Source: Rachycentron canadum
Lineage: Eukaryota; Chordata; Actinopteri; Carangiformes; Rachycentridae
DNA: 64,000 nucleotides
NCBI GenBank assembly: GCA_038496675.1
Contig: CM076663.1
Coordinates: 14,491,538 to 14,555,537, forward strand
Direction of reading: 5' to 3'
The translations under genes and the position numbers were made by a program. Shown one piece after another: positions 13,401 through 23,400 of the stretch (position 1 is the stretch's first letter; every line of letters starts with the position of its first letter). A model generated the notes under the pieces. The model was not told where the DNA came from. It saw nothing but the letters and a program-made list of their open reading frames with translations, and did no database searches.

Positions 13401-15578
13401 GAGCATAGCATTAAAATCTCCAGGGAAACTGAACAACAGACAAAGGTTTTTGGCTAGAAAAGCTGATTGAGTTCAGAAAGGAAGCCCAAGACTGTCGGCC
13501 AATCCCTCTGCTTTGAGCTGCTTTGACTGTTCATGCTGTTTAAAAGTTTGCGACAAAAGTAATTCCAACAGGTCTAACAGCTCATCACTGTGTAGTACAT
13601 CACACTCACAATAGAGCTCGTGGAGGGAAGTCAAGCCTGGCAGAGTAGAGACAGTATTGCACACTGGTGCTTCCCTGGGTTCAACACCAACATGCATTTA
13701 GGTTCTGTGGTGCCAGCATTTAGAATGAGTTGCTTTTGCATATTAAAACAATAAATAGCCATCACTATATAGAAAGAAGGTCACATTATGGCTTATAGGA
13801 AATTTGGAATGATTAACTTACTATCCCAGTTGTAATTTGTTTTGTTTTTGTTTGACTGTGATTATTATTTATCATTGTGTTGCTTTGTTTGATAGCGTGA
13901 AGTGGCCTGACATTTTTGTAGTTTGATTCTCAAAATGCCAAACAAACCTACAAGTCATACATTACCACATACATCATGGTAACATCTCCATTCCCCAGGG
14001 AGTCATTCTGATACACCGATTGTAGCACACATAAGTGCATCATCTCATGCAAAAATTTTGTTTTCATATACACACCCACTTACTTCCACGCACTCGTACA
14101 CAAACAGGTGCATATGGTACATTAGCCTATATCCCACAAGGATAAACAGTTCTCTCTGCATGCAACCAGTTAATCCCACAGAGCCTCAGTCATCAGTGGA
14201 TTCTACGCCCTCCTACACCACCACACCAATATACACTCATGTATACACAGTTGTACCATCCTCAAGCCCCTCAGCATTTGAACTGATCCAGAAACCCTGA
14301 GGCCACCCAGTGACCCAGTCCCTGTCTAAGCTTAACAGATGGATGCTTATTGATAATTTACTAATACACACCCACCATCTGTGTTACAATGTGAATGTCA
14401 TGACTGTGATCCTACAGGTGAGTTAATGTGGTTGAATGAATATTAAATCAAAAGATGAATAATAAATAATTTATCACTTTAAGCTTTTGATTCTTTTCAA
14501 GACTTAAATTTATGCTTCATTTTGCCTCATGATTATATTTCTGTTAAGCTAGAATGTTCATTTGTGCTTTTGCATGTCTGTTCAAACAGTTTGCAATCTG
14601 CAGAGTAGAATACAGATGTTTTATTTCAACTATCATTTGCTGTAACCAATTAACAGCAGAGATACATCTATGCTAACCCCTAATTATTGGCTTGACCACA
14701 ACAGCAGGTCCAGGCCTGTACGCAGGTCTGTCGCTGACTCACTAAGTGATGAAGTCACACCATTGGTTATTGCCATGTGACTAAGCAATAAGGTCACATC
14801 ACTGGTCTTTACCCTTTCAAAATTATTTGACAAGCAATGCTTTAGCACCTTTGTCAATAGATTAACTGTCTCTTTAGCCAGTTGCCAGAATTACCTTGCT
14901 AATGCAAAGTTGGGATCTCCTTCTGCAGACACACTTTTCTATGCCTCTGATTCTCTTTCAGTTGCTTCATAGATGGTTTCACTTGTCAATACCCGATCAG
15001 GTATTTTTAGGCAGGTATCAGACATTTCTGATACCTGCCTAAAATACCTGATACCTGGTAATTCAATTCAATCAAATCTGAGACCATGCAAATTTCTATG
15101 AATAATGCGCAAACTACACACAAAGTAGGAGGATCAGAGTAAGAGGGTTAGAAGGAGCTCTATCTTCTTATTTTCCTTAGGTGCTCCCAGCAGGTAAATC
15201 CAGCAATGCCAGTGTATTGAACAAGAGTACACACATAGTAAAATACCATGTACTCTACCACCATGCCACCCAATCCTTGGTAGTGTGCAACTCTGAACTC
15301 AATGAACCAATCACCTCCTTATTTCAAAGGAAATCCCTGCTGGCTTGTGATTGGATGAGATTAAGAGGGGTGGGGAGTGTAGGTGGGTGGGTGGGTGGAT
15401 GGTGTGGGGGGGGGAGATAAGGCATGACATTGCCAGGTGGTATCTCCACGGCAACTGTGGTCTGGTATGAACGTAAACACAAGTACAATGGAGACAATAA
15501 AAGAGGCAGGCTTTTATATGCAAGTGCAAACACACATACACACATACACACACACGCACACAAACACATGCACGCACG

Positions 15579-15659
<81 letters not shown>

Positions 15660-18600
15660 ATCCCCTTGAGGCTCAAGCCAGGGATGGAAGTGTTGACTAA
15701 ATTATGCACCTGCCTCACCCTCCCCATCTCTCTTTTATTTCCTGGCAGTGTGGAGGATTTACTGTACAAGTGTCAGATTGTGAGGAAGTAAAAAAAAAAC
15801 CAAAACAAATAATAGAGTGCCATGTGGTACAGAGTAAAAGAGACTGACAGGAAGTTGAGCAGCACAGTTAATTTCATTGCTGCAGTATCTACAGAGTAAG
15901 CATAGGTAGAGAGGGCCTGCCAGTATCGCTAATGTATTTGTGTGTTCTGCTTTTTCATGGGCTGGTAAGCGTATTCTGTGCTTCATGAAACTCGTCACAT
16001 CCTCTTTCAGTCACCCAGAGGGAGGAAGGTGATAAACGCACAGTAATCTGTGTCAGAGCAAACAAGATTAGACCAAACCTCATCGCAAGCCATATGGCCA
16101 AGAGCCCGACTAGAGAAAAAGCAGGAGAGGAGTGTGCTCGTGTGTGTGCACGTGTTGTTTTGTGGGAGTGTGTGTTTGTCATGAAATTCAGATGAGAGTA
16201 ACACTTTGAGAAAATGTACTAATAGGTAGAAGGTAAACTACCTCTTCATGCATCAACCCACATCACTGTGTGAAAAAAACGTGAGAAATGAGAATGATGT
16301 GTGACCTTTAAGAAAACAAGCCTTAACAAACCACTGCCAAAAAAAAAAAAAGAAAAAGTATTACTTTTATTAAGTGTAAAGCTTCACATCTTGGTCAGTT
16401 TGTGGTTGCTATTTTCCCTCACCTTTAATCTCACCTGCAGTTTAATTGGACCAGTGGTTTGTATAGTGAAGTCACGCAAATTTTAAATAGCCCCTTCATG
16501 CTTGTTGATTGTGTGTTTAAAGTCTGTGAGAATAAGAACGAAGATGAGTTAGAAGTATGATGCGTCAAGTATCAAACTGAACAGGATTTATTCTTGACAG
16601 CAATCAAACGTGTTTACATGTCCTTTCCCTCTCTATGTGCCCGCCCTGGCTCAAAAAGGTCACCCACATCACAAATGCAAAAACTTTGTATTTGTTTTCT
16701 GTCCTTATGATGACTGTAGTCTAGTCCTCACGCAGCCATGTCTTTAAATAAGCTGCCTGATCAGAGCCTGATCACACTGCTTTTTAAAAGTGACTTCTGA
16801 GCAGTCATAAGTATGTTTTCCAGAAATCGAACATTGCCTGGAGTTTTATTTGAGTCTTGGCCAACCAAAGGGCATATACACAGGAACAAAACCTGGCATT
16901 GTAAAACTTAGCATTCAGAGTCCTGATGATGTCTCTGGCTTGAATCCAACTAAGACCTTGACATCACATGTCATCCCAACAAAACACTACAACCTTGCTG
17001 TTGTCTATGTACTGAGAGAAGACTCACTGAATCGCTCATAAAATAAGTATTAAGTATAATTACATTTACATTACAACATCAGTTAGCTAAGGTTGCATGT
17101 ATGTATGTATGTATAGAAAACGAATTGCATCCATGTTTTCTTTTTATCAGCCACCTGACCTGCTTACTGTCTCTCATTAAATATTTGTGATGTTGCATCA
17201 GCACCACAGATCGTTTTTACCTGCATTTGGCAGTAATAGAATCTAAAAGAGATGCAGAAATGCAGACGGTAATATAAAACAGAGACACAAAGACAGACAC
17301 ACGAGTGAGAAATATATAGAGATAAGGAAAGTTACATTCATACAAACAAACAAAACACTTACACTGAGTGACTGACTGAGGTGAAGGTTAACTTATTTTC
17401 CTCAGTCTGTCTGTGCCACCTCTCCTGTCTACACACGATTGCACCAAATATTAGAAATGTTTTCCCATCATGACACAGCCTGCTACATCAATCCGGAGAA
17501 GACTTGCTGATTTCTGATCTTTTATCTACGTCAGTGTCTACTTCACTGACACATCAGACATGGAGACCAAAGTAAGATTTTAAGCCATGAGAAAACTAAG
17601 ATCTGAGCATGCTTTGTAGACTTAGTATTTCGCTGACACTGTTTGCCTGCCAATTTGTCTGTCTCTGTGTCAGTCAAAGAAGCAAACACAGCTCTAAGCC
17701 TCTAAGCAGTATTTGCCACAGATACATCTTACTCCCTGTTAAATATGGAAAGCTGCTTACTCCTATCATTCATAAAGTTTTCATAAGCGTGTCCCATGCA
17801 TGACTGCGTGCAGGGATTTATGTACATTCAGGGACTGCGCTTGAGAATTTATGACTGAGTTGGGAGTAGTGCCGGTGATGTGGAAGCCTACACCAAGTGA
17901 CATGCAGCTGCACTGTTGAGTCATTTTGTCAGATCTCGTATGGCGTCACAAGGCCAGGGTCATCAATCTCAACACCAAGTTACATCAGAACAAGCTAGGA
18001 GTCCAGAATACCCTTGAAAGCTGAGCCAATACATGTAGCTGTATCACTGACCATAGATGCACCAAAGGATGAGGAAAATACACAAGTTTCCTTTCTGCCT
18101 TGCATAAAAATCCAGTTACTTTGCACTATAAACATGTCTCTCTAATAACTAATAGATAATTTCTATCACAGGAAGCTTATTTACTGTAACCTAAGGCTTG
18201 GCTTTGAGGACCAACACTAGTTGGGAAATAGTTTTAGTGTGTGACAGTTCACCTGCTAATGTGTGCTAGCATATGTATGTTTTTCAGCATTTTAGAGTCA
18301 AATATAAAGTGAACCTGTAAAGCACTGAAAAAGGTCGAGTCAGTTAGTTGATTCAGTCTCCAACTCAGCATATTTGTAAGTTAAATTTTAATGTTTACCC
18401 ACCAGTATGACAAAACAGGTTCGGCAAATAGAAGATGACATGGTTCAAGGCCACAGACAGACAGGAGGATCAGCAAGCAGAGATAAACATGTAAAAATCG
18501 TGAGCCTGGTTTTTATGATTCTCATGTACAGTGTTTTATCCCATGATTCATTTCAGAACGAATTTTATAAGCTTACTACATATCAACATTCAAATAAATG

Positions 18601-19284
18601 GAAAAAAACAAAACAAGGGGAAGCATGATGTCATTACAATCAGTCACTAATTCACTATGATTACTACACAAGATGTCATTAACCATTGACCATTGGCTTT
18701 GCATTAATCCTACATAATGCCATTATAACGTAAACATATTGCAGTGCCTTTTTTGTAAAGAGGTGGCCTTCTCTGTGTCCCAGTCTGCACTCAGCCTGCA
18801 GGAACAGTCTGTTCAGGGTGACTCAAAGTCAGTACAGGTGGCTATGTCTGTCTGCTACTCTGGTGGTTTCCAAACTGGGGCTTAGAGGACCCAATAAAAC
18901 TCATTATTATTAACAAAATCCTTCTTATATGGCCGATCGTCCTACCTGCTGATCAGAAATAAACTATTACTATGGCATATAGCTGCATACCATGCTCCAG
19001 GCTTGTGAGGATGTGGCCCCGTGCCTTGCACCATAGTACAATGTAATTGGCCGAGAGATGATGAATTGCGACGCCGCATTTCCCGGCGTAGTAACTGAGA
19101 CAGAGGGTCGATTCACGCATTGGATCATTTGCAAGGCTGTGGTCCACGCACAGACACTGACACTAGACCAAAAGCACCTACCTTTTGATTCGCAGTCAGC
19201 GCAAAATTTATTCTCCTCCAGCGCCAGTAAAGAGTTGAGGACAGCCTGGTACCTGTCCACGTCTTTCACAGATTTGCCCGTCAT
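6831..19284 (-). CDS. smap2: Small ArfGAP 2 (stromal membrane-associated protein 2), nine coding exons, complete
   Basis: Smap2 is a GTPase-activating protein for Arf GTPases on clathrin-coated endosomal and TGN membranes (family knowledge). The CDS joins 19284-19182, 10099-9966, 9433-9269, 9179-9120, 8944-8887, 8570-8413, 8313-8133, 7541-7069 and 6956-6831. Every junction is GT-AG with matching phase, giving 485 residues plus stop. The start MTGKSVKDVDRYQAVL is the SMAP2 form, not the SMAP1 one. The ArfGAP zinc finger has C28, C31, C48 and C51, with R56 in the arginine-finger position (HRNLGVH). LLGLD at residues 170-174 is the clathrin-box-like motif. The C-terminal half is Met/Gln-rich and ends HIWK. 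Human SMAP2 has 429 residues, so this copy is longer, mainly in exon 8. The first in-frame ATG is three bases upstream of the chosen one, and one further upstream ATG also reads in frame. The gene is head to head with trappc3. Confidence 0.95.
7069..7541 (-). CDS. smap2: smap2 coding exon 8 (Met/Gln-rich repeats)
   Basis: Encodes residues 287-444. After GLYMNQMGYP the exon becomes a Met/Gln/Gly-rich array built on units such as MMGQQQSGMMVPQQ and QQNSMIGVQQNSMMGQQNG (about residues 323-415). It then returns to conserved sequence, VYGVQQAQQLQWNIAQ. The array is longer and more regular than in mammalian SMAP2 as I recall it, and explains most of the extra length. Confidence 0.93.
8133..8313 (-). 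CDS. smap2: smap2 coding exon 7
   Basis: Encodes residues 227-286. The segment VPENLSLF, and then KKLSKDSILSLYAS, is a hallmark of SMAP proteins (KKQLSKDSILSLYG in mammals). The acceptor is ttttccag|CTAGTT. The exon exits in phase 1 at CACG|GTGAGAAC. Confidence 0.92.
8413..8570 (-). CDS. smap2: smap2 coding exon 6
   Basis: Encodes residues 174-226, a Ser/Pro/Asn-rich linker that begins DAPVPSAAVSNGGG and contains SALDLFSSLPTPSS. Entry is phase 1 and exit phase 0. The donor is ACG|GTAGGAG. Confidence 0.9.
8887..8944 (-). CDS. smap2: smap2 coding exon 5 (clathrin-box motif)
   Basis: Encodes residues 155-173 (KKDISPKTDSQSVTDLLGL). With D174 from the next exon it forms LLGLD, the clathrin-heavy-chain-binding motif known in SMAP proteins. 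The acceptor is ttcatag|AAAAAAG. The exon leaves in phase 1. Confidence 0.9.
9120..9179 (-). CDS. smap2: smap2 coding exon 4
   Basis: Encodes residues 135-154 (KEKSCDNIPKEPVVFEKMKL), matching the EPVVFEKVKM segment of vertebrate SMAP2. Phase 0 at both ends. The acceptor is gagcag|AAAG and the donor TTG|GTAAGTAC. Confidence 0.9.
9225..9257. repeat. (TG/CA)n microsatellite inside smap2 intron 3
   Basis: A (TG)n run with one interruption. On the transcribed strand it is (CA)n, starting about 11 nt after the exon 3 donor, and it takes up over a third of the 89-nt intron 9268-9180. Confidence 0.95.
9269..9433 (-). CDS. smap2: smap2 coding exon 3
   Basis: Encodes residues 80-134 (CVQEMGNAKAKRLYEAFLPE ... 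DIQMLR), the C-terminal part of the ArfGAP domain with the conserved FIRDKYDKKKYMD segment. Phase 0 at both ends. The donor is AGA|GTGAGT, and a long CA tract begins about 11 nt inside the next intron. Confidence 0.95.
9966..10099 (-). CDS. smap2: smap2 coding exon 2 (ArfGAP catalytic core)
   Basis: Encodes residues 35-79: the core PRWASWNLGIFICIRC with zinc ligands C48 and C51, then AGIHRNLGVHISKVKS with the catalytic R56, ending QEQVQ. The acceptor is ccaccag|GTCCGAG and the donor CCAG|GTCAGAGG. Entry is phase 1 and exit phase 0. It is the most strongly conserved segment of the protein. Confidence 0.95.
10401..10449. repeat. (CA)n microsatellite
   Basis: Near-perfect CA dinucleotide array of about 48 bp in smap2 intron 1. 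The open frames through it encode only His-Thr repeats and are not genes. Confidence 0.97.
12890..12930. repeat. Perfect 19-bp inverted repeat, 3-nt spacer
   Basis: The arms 12890-12908 (GTTGCAATGTAAAGCCTGT) and 12912-12930 are exact reverse complements separated by GTT. Pairing stops sharply at both ends. It lies in smap2 intron 1 and is followed closely by ordinary AT-rich sequence. Confidence 0.95.
14996..15052. repeat. Near-perfect 25/26-bp hairpin with 6-nt loop
   Basis: The left arm 14996-15021 and right arm 15028-15052 are reverse complements apart from one extra T in the left arm. The loop is ACATTT. The half-site ATACCTGA/TCAGGTAT recurs within and just after the arms (to about 15057). 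No transposase or terminal duplication was identified. It lies in smap2 intron 1. Confidence 0.93.
15367..15414 (+). repeat. G-rich tract with quadruplex potential
   Basis: Runs of GGGG, GGGG, three GGG spaced by single T, then a run of about nine G. The single-nucleotide-loop GGGTGGGTGGG core is a strong quadruplex-type sequence, though two of the loops are 9-10 nt. The G-rich strand is opposite to the smap2 transcript. Confidence 0.7.
15529..15656. repeat. Long (CA)n microsatellite
   Basis: An impure CA segment with CG and AA interruptions (15529-15583) leads into about 70 bp of pure CA. It lies in smap2 intron 1. Frames through it are low-complexity only. Confidence 0.97.
19182..19284 (-). 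CDS. smap2: smap2 coding exon 1
   Basis: Encodes residues 1-34, from MTGKSVKDVD to CADCESK, including zinc ligands C28 and C31. It ends in phase 1 at a strong donor, AAAAG|GTAGGTG. The surrounding DNA is CpG-richer than the rest of the gene, as expected of a first exon. Confidence 0.93.
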
Positions 19285-19622
19285 CATTGCACTACAGTCC
19301 ACCGCCTCCACAGCCCCTGGAGTCCGTGTCGGCTATTTGTTAGATTGTCTCTTATATCGCGAAATGAAGGCAAGTGTGTGCAGAGGCGATGCGCTCCGTC
19401 GCTCTTCCTCCTCCTCGATGTGGAGCGCAGCGTGTTGTTTTCACCACGATGGGATGATTGTCTTTCAACCAACCAGCAGGCGGGTTAGTCGAGGTGCAAG
19501 GAGCCTAATCAGGACGTAAGGTGGAGGAAAAGACCATGTGATGGCTAAGATTCAGAGAGTGATGGTGAGTTGGGAGCGCATCTGTAACCTGGTGCTGAGT
19601 CTTCCTGCTCTCAAGTACTCAC

Positions 19623-19623
19623 C

Positions 19624-19668
<45 letters not shown>

Positions 19669-19700
19669 CTCTCTCTCTCTCTCACGCACACACACACACG
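19623..19700. repeat. (CT)n followed by (CA)n compound microsatellite
   Basis: About 60 bp of CT with two CG interruptions, then about 18 bp of CA. It lies in the intergenic promoter interval; the GA/CT tract could affect nucleosome occupancy there. Confidence 0.95.
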
Positions 19701-20264
19701 CAAAATTAAAACACAAACACTTATCACTAGAGCTATAGCCTCCAAAGTGTGTCGAGTCACTCTAGTTTTAATGAAAATATATTTTAAAGCTATGTTTTCC
19801 TGCTTTGTAAAGAAATGTGAGGTGGTGTGGTTTATCTTACTGTGAATACATCACCTATGCTGCCATCCTGTGGTCAATCATGCGAAGTTTATGAGAAGTA
19901 TGTTACACTGTGGTCGACTTCCCTCCACCCCTCCTCCCCTCCTCTCCTCCTCCGAGACACAAGGCGGCGATAAAACATGTCTGTCCCAGAGTAAAACAGC
20001 CGAAGAAAGGCTGTTGAGACAGCTGACTGGTAGACTGCATCAAGCTTGTAAAGATACACCGAAAATAAGATTACATTGCCTTCAAAATAAAGCGCTGAAC
20101 GTGTCTATCATGTAAAAAAAAAAAAACCCGGAATGGTTTACAAATGAAAAAACACCAAAAGCTTGTTTTCTAAAAAAAGATTACATTTTTCTATTTTTTA
20201 TTCCAATTCCGTGTTTTGTATGACCAGTGAATTTTGCGCAATAATTCTTTTAGTCTGAAGTAAG

Positions 20265-20273
20265 ACCGGAAGT
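20265..20273 (+). promoter_or_regulatory. ETS/GABP-type site ACCGGAAGT
   Basis: A full match to the ETS-family consensus, about 150 bp upstream of the trappc3 ATG. This is a usual position in TATA-less housekeeping promoters. Use is inferred. Confidence 0.45.
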
Positions 20274-20416
20274 TTATGCTGTAATCTAACTAACTTGACG
20301 TTGGTGGAAGTGTGTGACTAAACTGGTGATTACGGAAATAACTGCCGAGCCGGAATCAAATAAATAAAGGATTAATATCGAGTCGCCACCTGTGTAAGCC
20401 TGTAACACTGTCCACA

Positions 20417-20458
20417 ATGTCCAGGCAATCCAACCGAACAACAGACAGCAAGAAGATG
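20417..20458 (+). CDS. trappc3: trappc3 coding exon 1
   Basis: Encodes MSRQSNRTTDSKKM in phase 0, with the donor AAGATG|GTAGGC. It is too short for a generic ORF search; it was identified by homology of the N terminus and by phase with exon 2. Confidence 0.93.
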
Positions 20459-23400
20459 GTAGGCGACTCCCGCAGGATTAACATCAGGCGAATCTAGCTA
20501 GCCTAGCCTAGCAATAATGCTAACCGTAGCCAAATAACGTTAGCTCAGTTTGCAGCAGCCTGTGTTATACCTCGGATAAATTCCTCGTCAGCCATGTGTC
20601 TTGTTTGACAGGCGATACATTAAAAGCATCTGAAACAGCCCGATACAGATTTAAGTAATTGTTGAGCTTTGCTAGCTTTGACAGGACACGTAGTTTGATG
20701 TAGCGCCGATGCTAAATAGCGTCTTTTTGTAGATGTTTGTTACTTTCTTACTCCCTCGTAACTTTACGTAACATACACGATTCATAATATGCGGTTATGG
20801 CATAATTGTACACATACATTTTATCTGGGCAAATAAAAAAAATAAAAATAAAATAAAAAAACGAGCCAAATAAACGACTGAACTGCTCTGTCAGTCAAAC
20901 TTTCCTGTTAACAGCACAATTCAGTGAAACACTTCAATGAGTCTGTACCACCTTTTCATGACAAGGGTCAGTTATTAGTTTAGTAATGGACTTTTGTTTT
21001 ATTAGGATTGTTAAATTGAGAAGTGCCAGTTTTTTCTTTTTTTCTTTTTCTTTTTTTTTTTTACCGCAGTGAAGAAATGGTGTAAAAATATAGCAAATGA
21101 ATGAGTTATAAAGTGCAAATAAATAGCTTTTATTCGAATTAAAAGCCTTTTTGTTAGTTTTTTTTTTTTTACTAACACCAGTAGATGTCCTTTCAGCACC
21201 GGGAGCTGTCCATATCTTGACCTGTTAAAGCTCCTGGTGCAGGAAGTGTCCCCGTGTATGTCGCCTCTCTACAGTGTTTTTTCAGGGTATAGTATAAATG
21301 TAAGGCAGGTAGTGAAAGTGGTTACATGACTTTATAAAGTGTGAAACATTGCATTGTTATTTTAACTCCATATTGCAGGTGCTACAGCCCACTATTCATG
21401 TGTTTTGTGTCATTGTACCTGGCCGCTTTCTGGTGTTTCCAGGATATCCTTGAGGGCCTTGTGCTCTGCAAGAAGAAACCACACACATTGGTCTTAAAGC
21501 TTTTTCAAGAGTAATTTATTTAAAAATAACATTTTAACAATAACAATTTTCTTATTTATGCTTGTAGAACTCTGAGCTCTTCACACTGACCTATGGGGCT
21601 CTGGTCACTCAACTTTGTAAAGACTATGAGAATGACGAGGAAGTCAATAAACAACTGGACAAGATGTGAGTATCCTTGTCTATTTTCATAAGCCACCCTC
21701 ACGCCCAAATGTAGTAAAGAAGTAATGTAAATGTAAAGTGTTCTCACATTTGCTGGTATGAAACAAATGGGCTAGTTTACAATTGTGCTAAATCAATAAG
21801 GCATCCTCAAAAACAATTTTCTTTTCCAGTGATATATTCACATAATTTATTTTGTTTTATTTATGATATGGATCAGTTGTTCTTCACGAACATGTTTTCA
21901 TCCATGCAGCTGTAACATTCAAACATTATAATTAGTTAATTTTTATAACAGCTGCCAAGCTGGTAGAATTTGTTATCAGTACAGAATATAACAACATTGC
22001 AAAATTCATATTGAGTACATAAATCAAGTTGTTTCTTTGCTTGTTTAATCAAGGGAAGTGACCTCCTGGGTGTCTCCCTTTTCATAGCTTCCTGCCAGTC
22101 TGACACAATCTGATGCCCTCTTCATAATATACTGACACAAACTGAAATAGAGATGACACAATGAGGTTTTATTTTTCACAAGTCTGTGTTGGAGGTTCCC
22201 CTGTGTACTCTTGCTATTTCAGAATGTATTGGAGCATTGGAAGAATAAAAGACTGATATGTATTTTTAAGACAAAAAAATGTCTGGAACATTGTGCTGGA
22301 AGTTATGCTCCCAAAAAATAAGATTAAGAACAAAGGATTGGTTTATAACCCAAAAATGCAAAACATCCTGTCATGCTGACAGGACTTTGGACTGGATGTA
22401 CTCTGCTTTTCTGGTTGTGAGGCAGCCTTAAGCTCTGTGAGATGAGGCTTGTCTTACCTGGCCTTAGAAGGCAGTGAGTTTGGACTGCCCACTCTGCCGG
22501 TTGCCAGCCGGCTGGTCAGAGACGGACCATGTTAGGATTGGGATGCATCAGTTGGCTTCTGACTCTGCAGTTAGGATAAGTTGACTTGACCTTCAAATCA
22601 TAATTATCATTTTCAAATGTATAAACTTAAAATTACTTGGAGCATTTGTCATTTACCTCTTTACAGTGCAGTGTGTGAAGAGGAAGAATTACTTTATCTA
22701 TCTCTTTCTTTTGCTTCTCTCTATGTCTTTCTCTCTTTCTTAGGGGTTATAACATTGGAGTGCGTCTCATTGAGGACTTCTTGGCACGCTCCAGCATTGG
22801 CCGGTGTCAGGATTTCCGAGAAACAGCCGATGTCATTGCTAAGGTAATTGGAAGGTCCCAGGACAATCAGAGCGTGACCGTGGATTTCTCCCAAGATTGA
22901 GGGGAGGATGAAGGAAAAGGAGAGAGGGCAGATTAGAGAGAGTGAACTTGATGAAACACCCTTAAAGACGATGAGAGAAAATGGAGAAGCATGGTGGGAG
23001 GAGGAAAAGGAGGAGCAGGAGGGAAAGATGATGCTTGGGAGCGAGCAGATGAGAACAGTCCCAAAAAACATTACTCTGCATTTTCCTAAATTTGAGTCCA
23101 AGATCGCATTCCTCTTTGGTGTCTATGATATTTACTTTGATACTGAGAAAGTGAGGATTCATTTACATGTGGAATGCAACGTAGTGTCATCCCACAGAAA
23201 GTTCCTGTATACTCACTGATACTCCTCTAATTCACTGGCCTGTGCTCATATCCTCTTAGTTAAGCAATGATACAACTCTATTGACGTGTGTCAATAGTCT
23301 TGTCATTCATGTGACTAAAAAACCCACTGTTATGATATGTTGCACTGGCCTGGAAAGACAGGTCACAGGCAGACAAAGGAAGGCTATTCAAAGGCCTGAC

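Larger units (their letters stand above)
10100..19181 (-). other. smap2 intron 1 (9.1 kb)
   Basis: A single large intron between the exons carrying the two halves of the zinc finger. It holds (CA)n arrays at 10401 and 15529, pyrimidine-rich blocks at 10808-10911 and about 11575-11762, a (GTAT)n tract near 17097-17113, a T17 run near 11745, two strong palindromes (12890, 14996) and a G-rich tract (15367). No nested exon was convincing on either strand. Confidence 0.85.
19285..20416. promoter_or_regulatory. Shared 5' interval between smap2 and trappc3 (candidate bidirectional promoter)
   Basis: The two start codons point away from each other 1.13 kb apart. The smap2 side (about 19300-19520) is CpG-containing and matches a 5' UTR/promoter. 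The trappc3 side has an ETS-type ACCGGAAGT at 20265 and a TGACGT-like site near 20296. A (CT)n/(CA)n microsatellite (19623-19700) separates them. No TATA box is obvious. Transcription start sites cannot be placed from sequence alone. Confidence 0.6.

Noticed and set aside
15311..15769. Cys/Val and His/Thr repeat open frames
   Set aside because: Translations of a CA microsatellite.
22908..23219. 103-codon Glu/Lys-rich frame after trappc3 exon 3
   Set aside because: Lies in intron 3, reflects GA-rich composition, and has no counterpart in the Bet3 protein.
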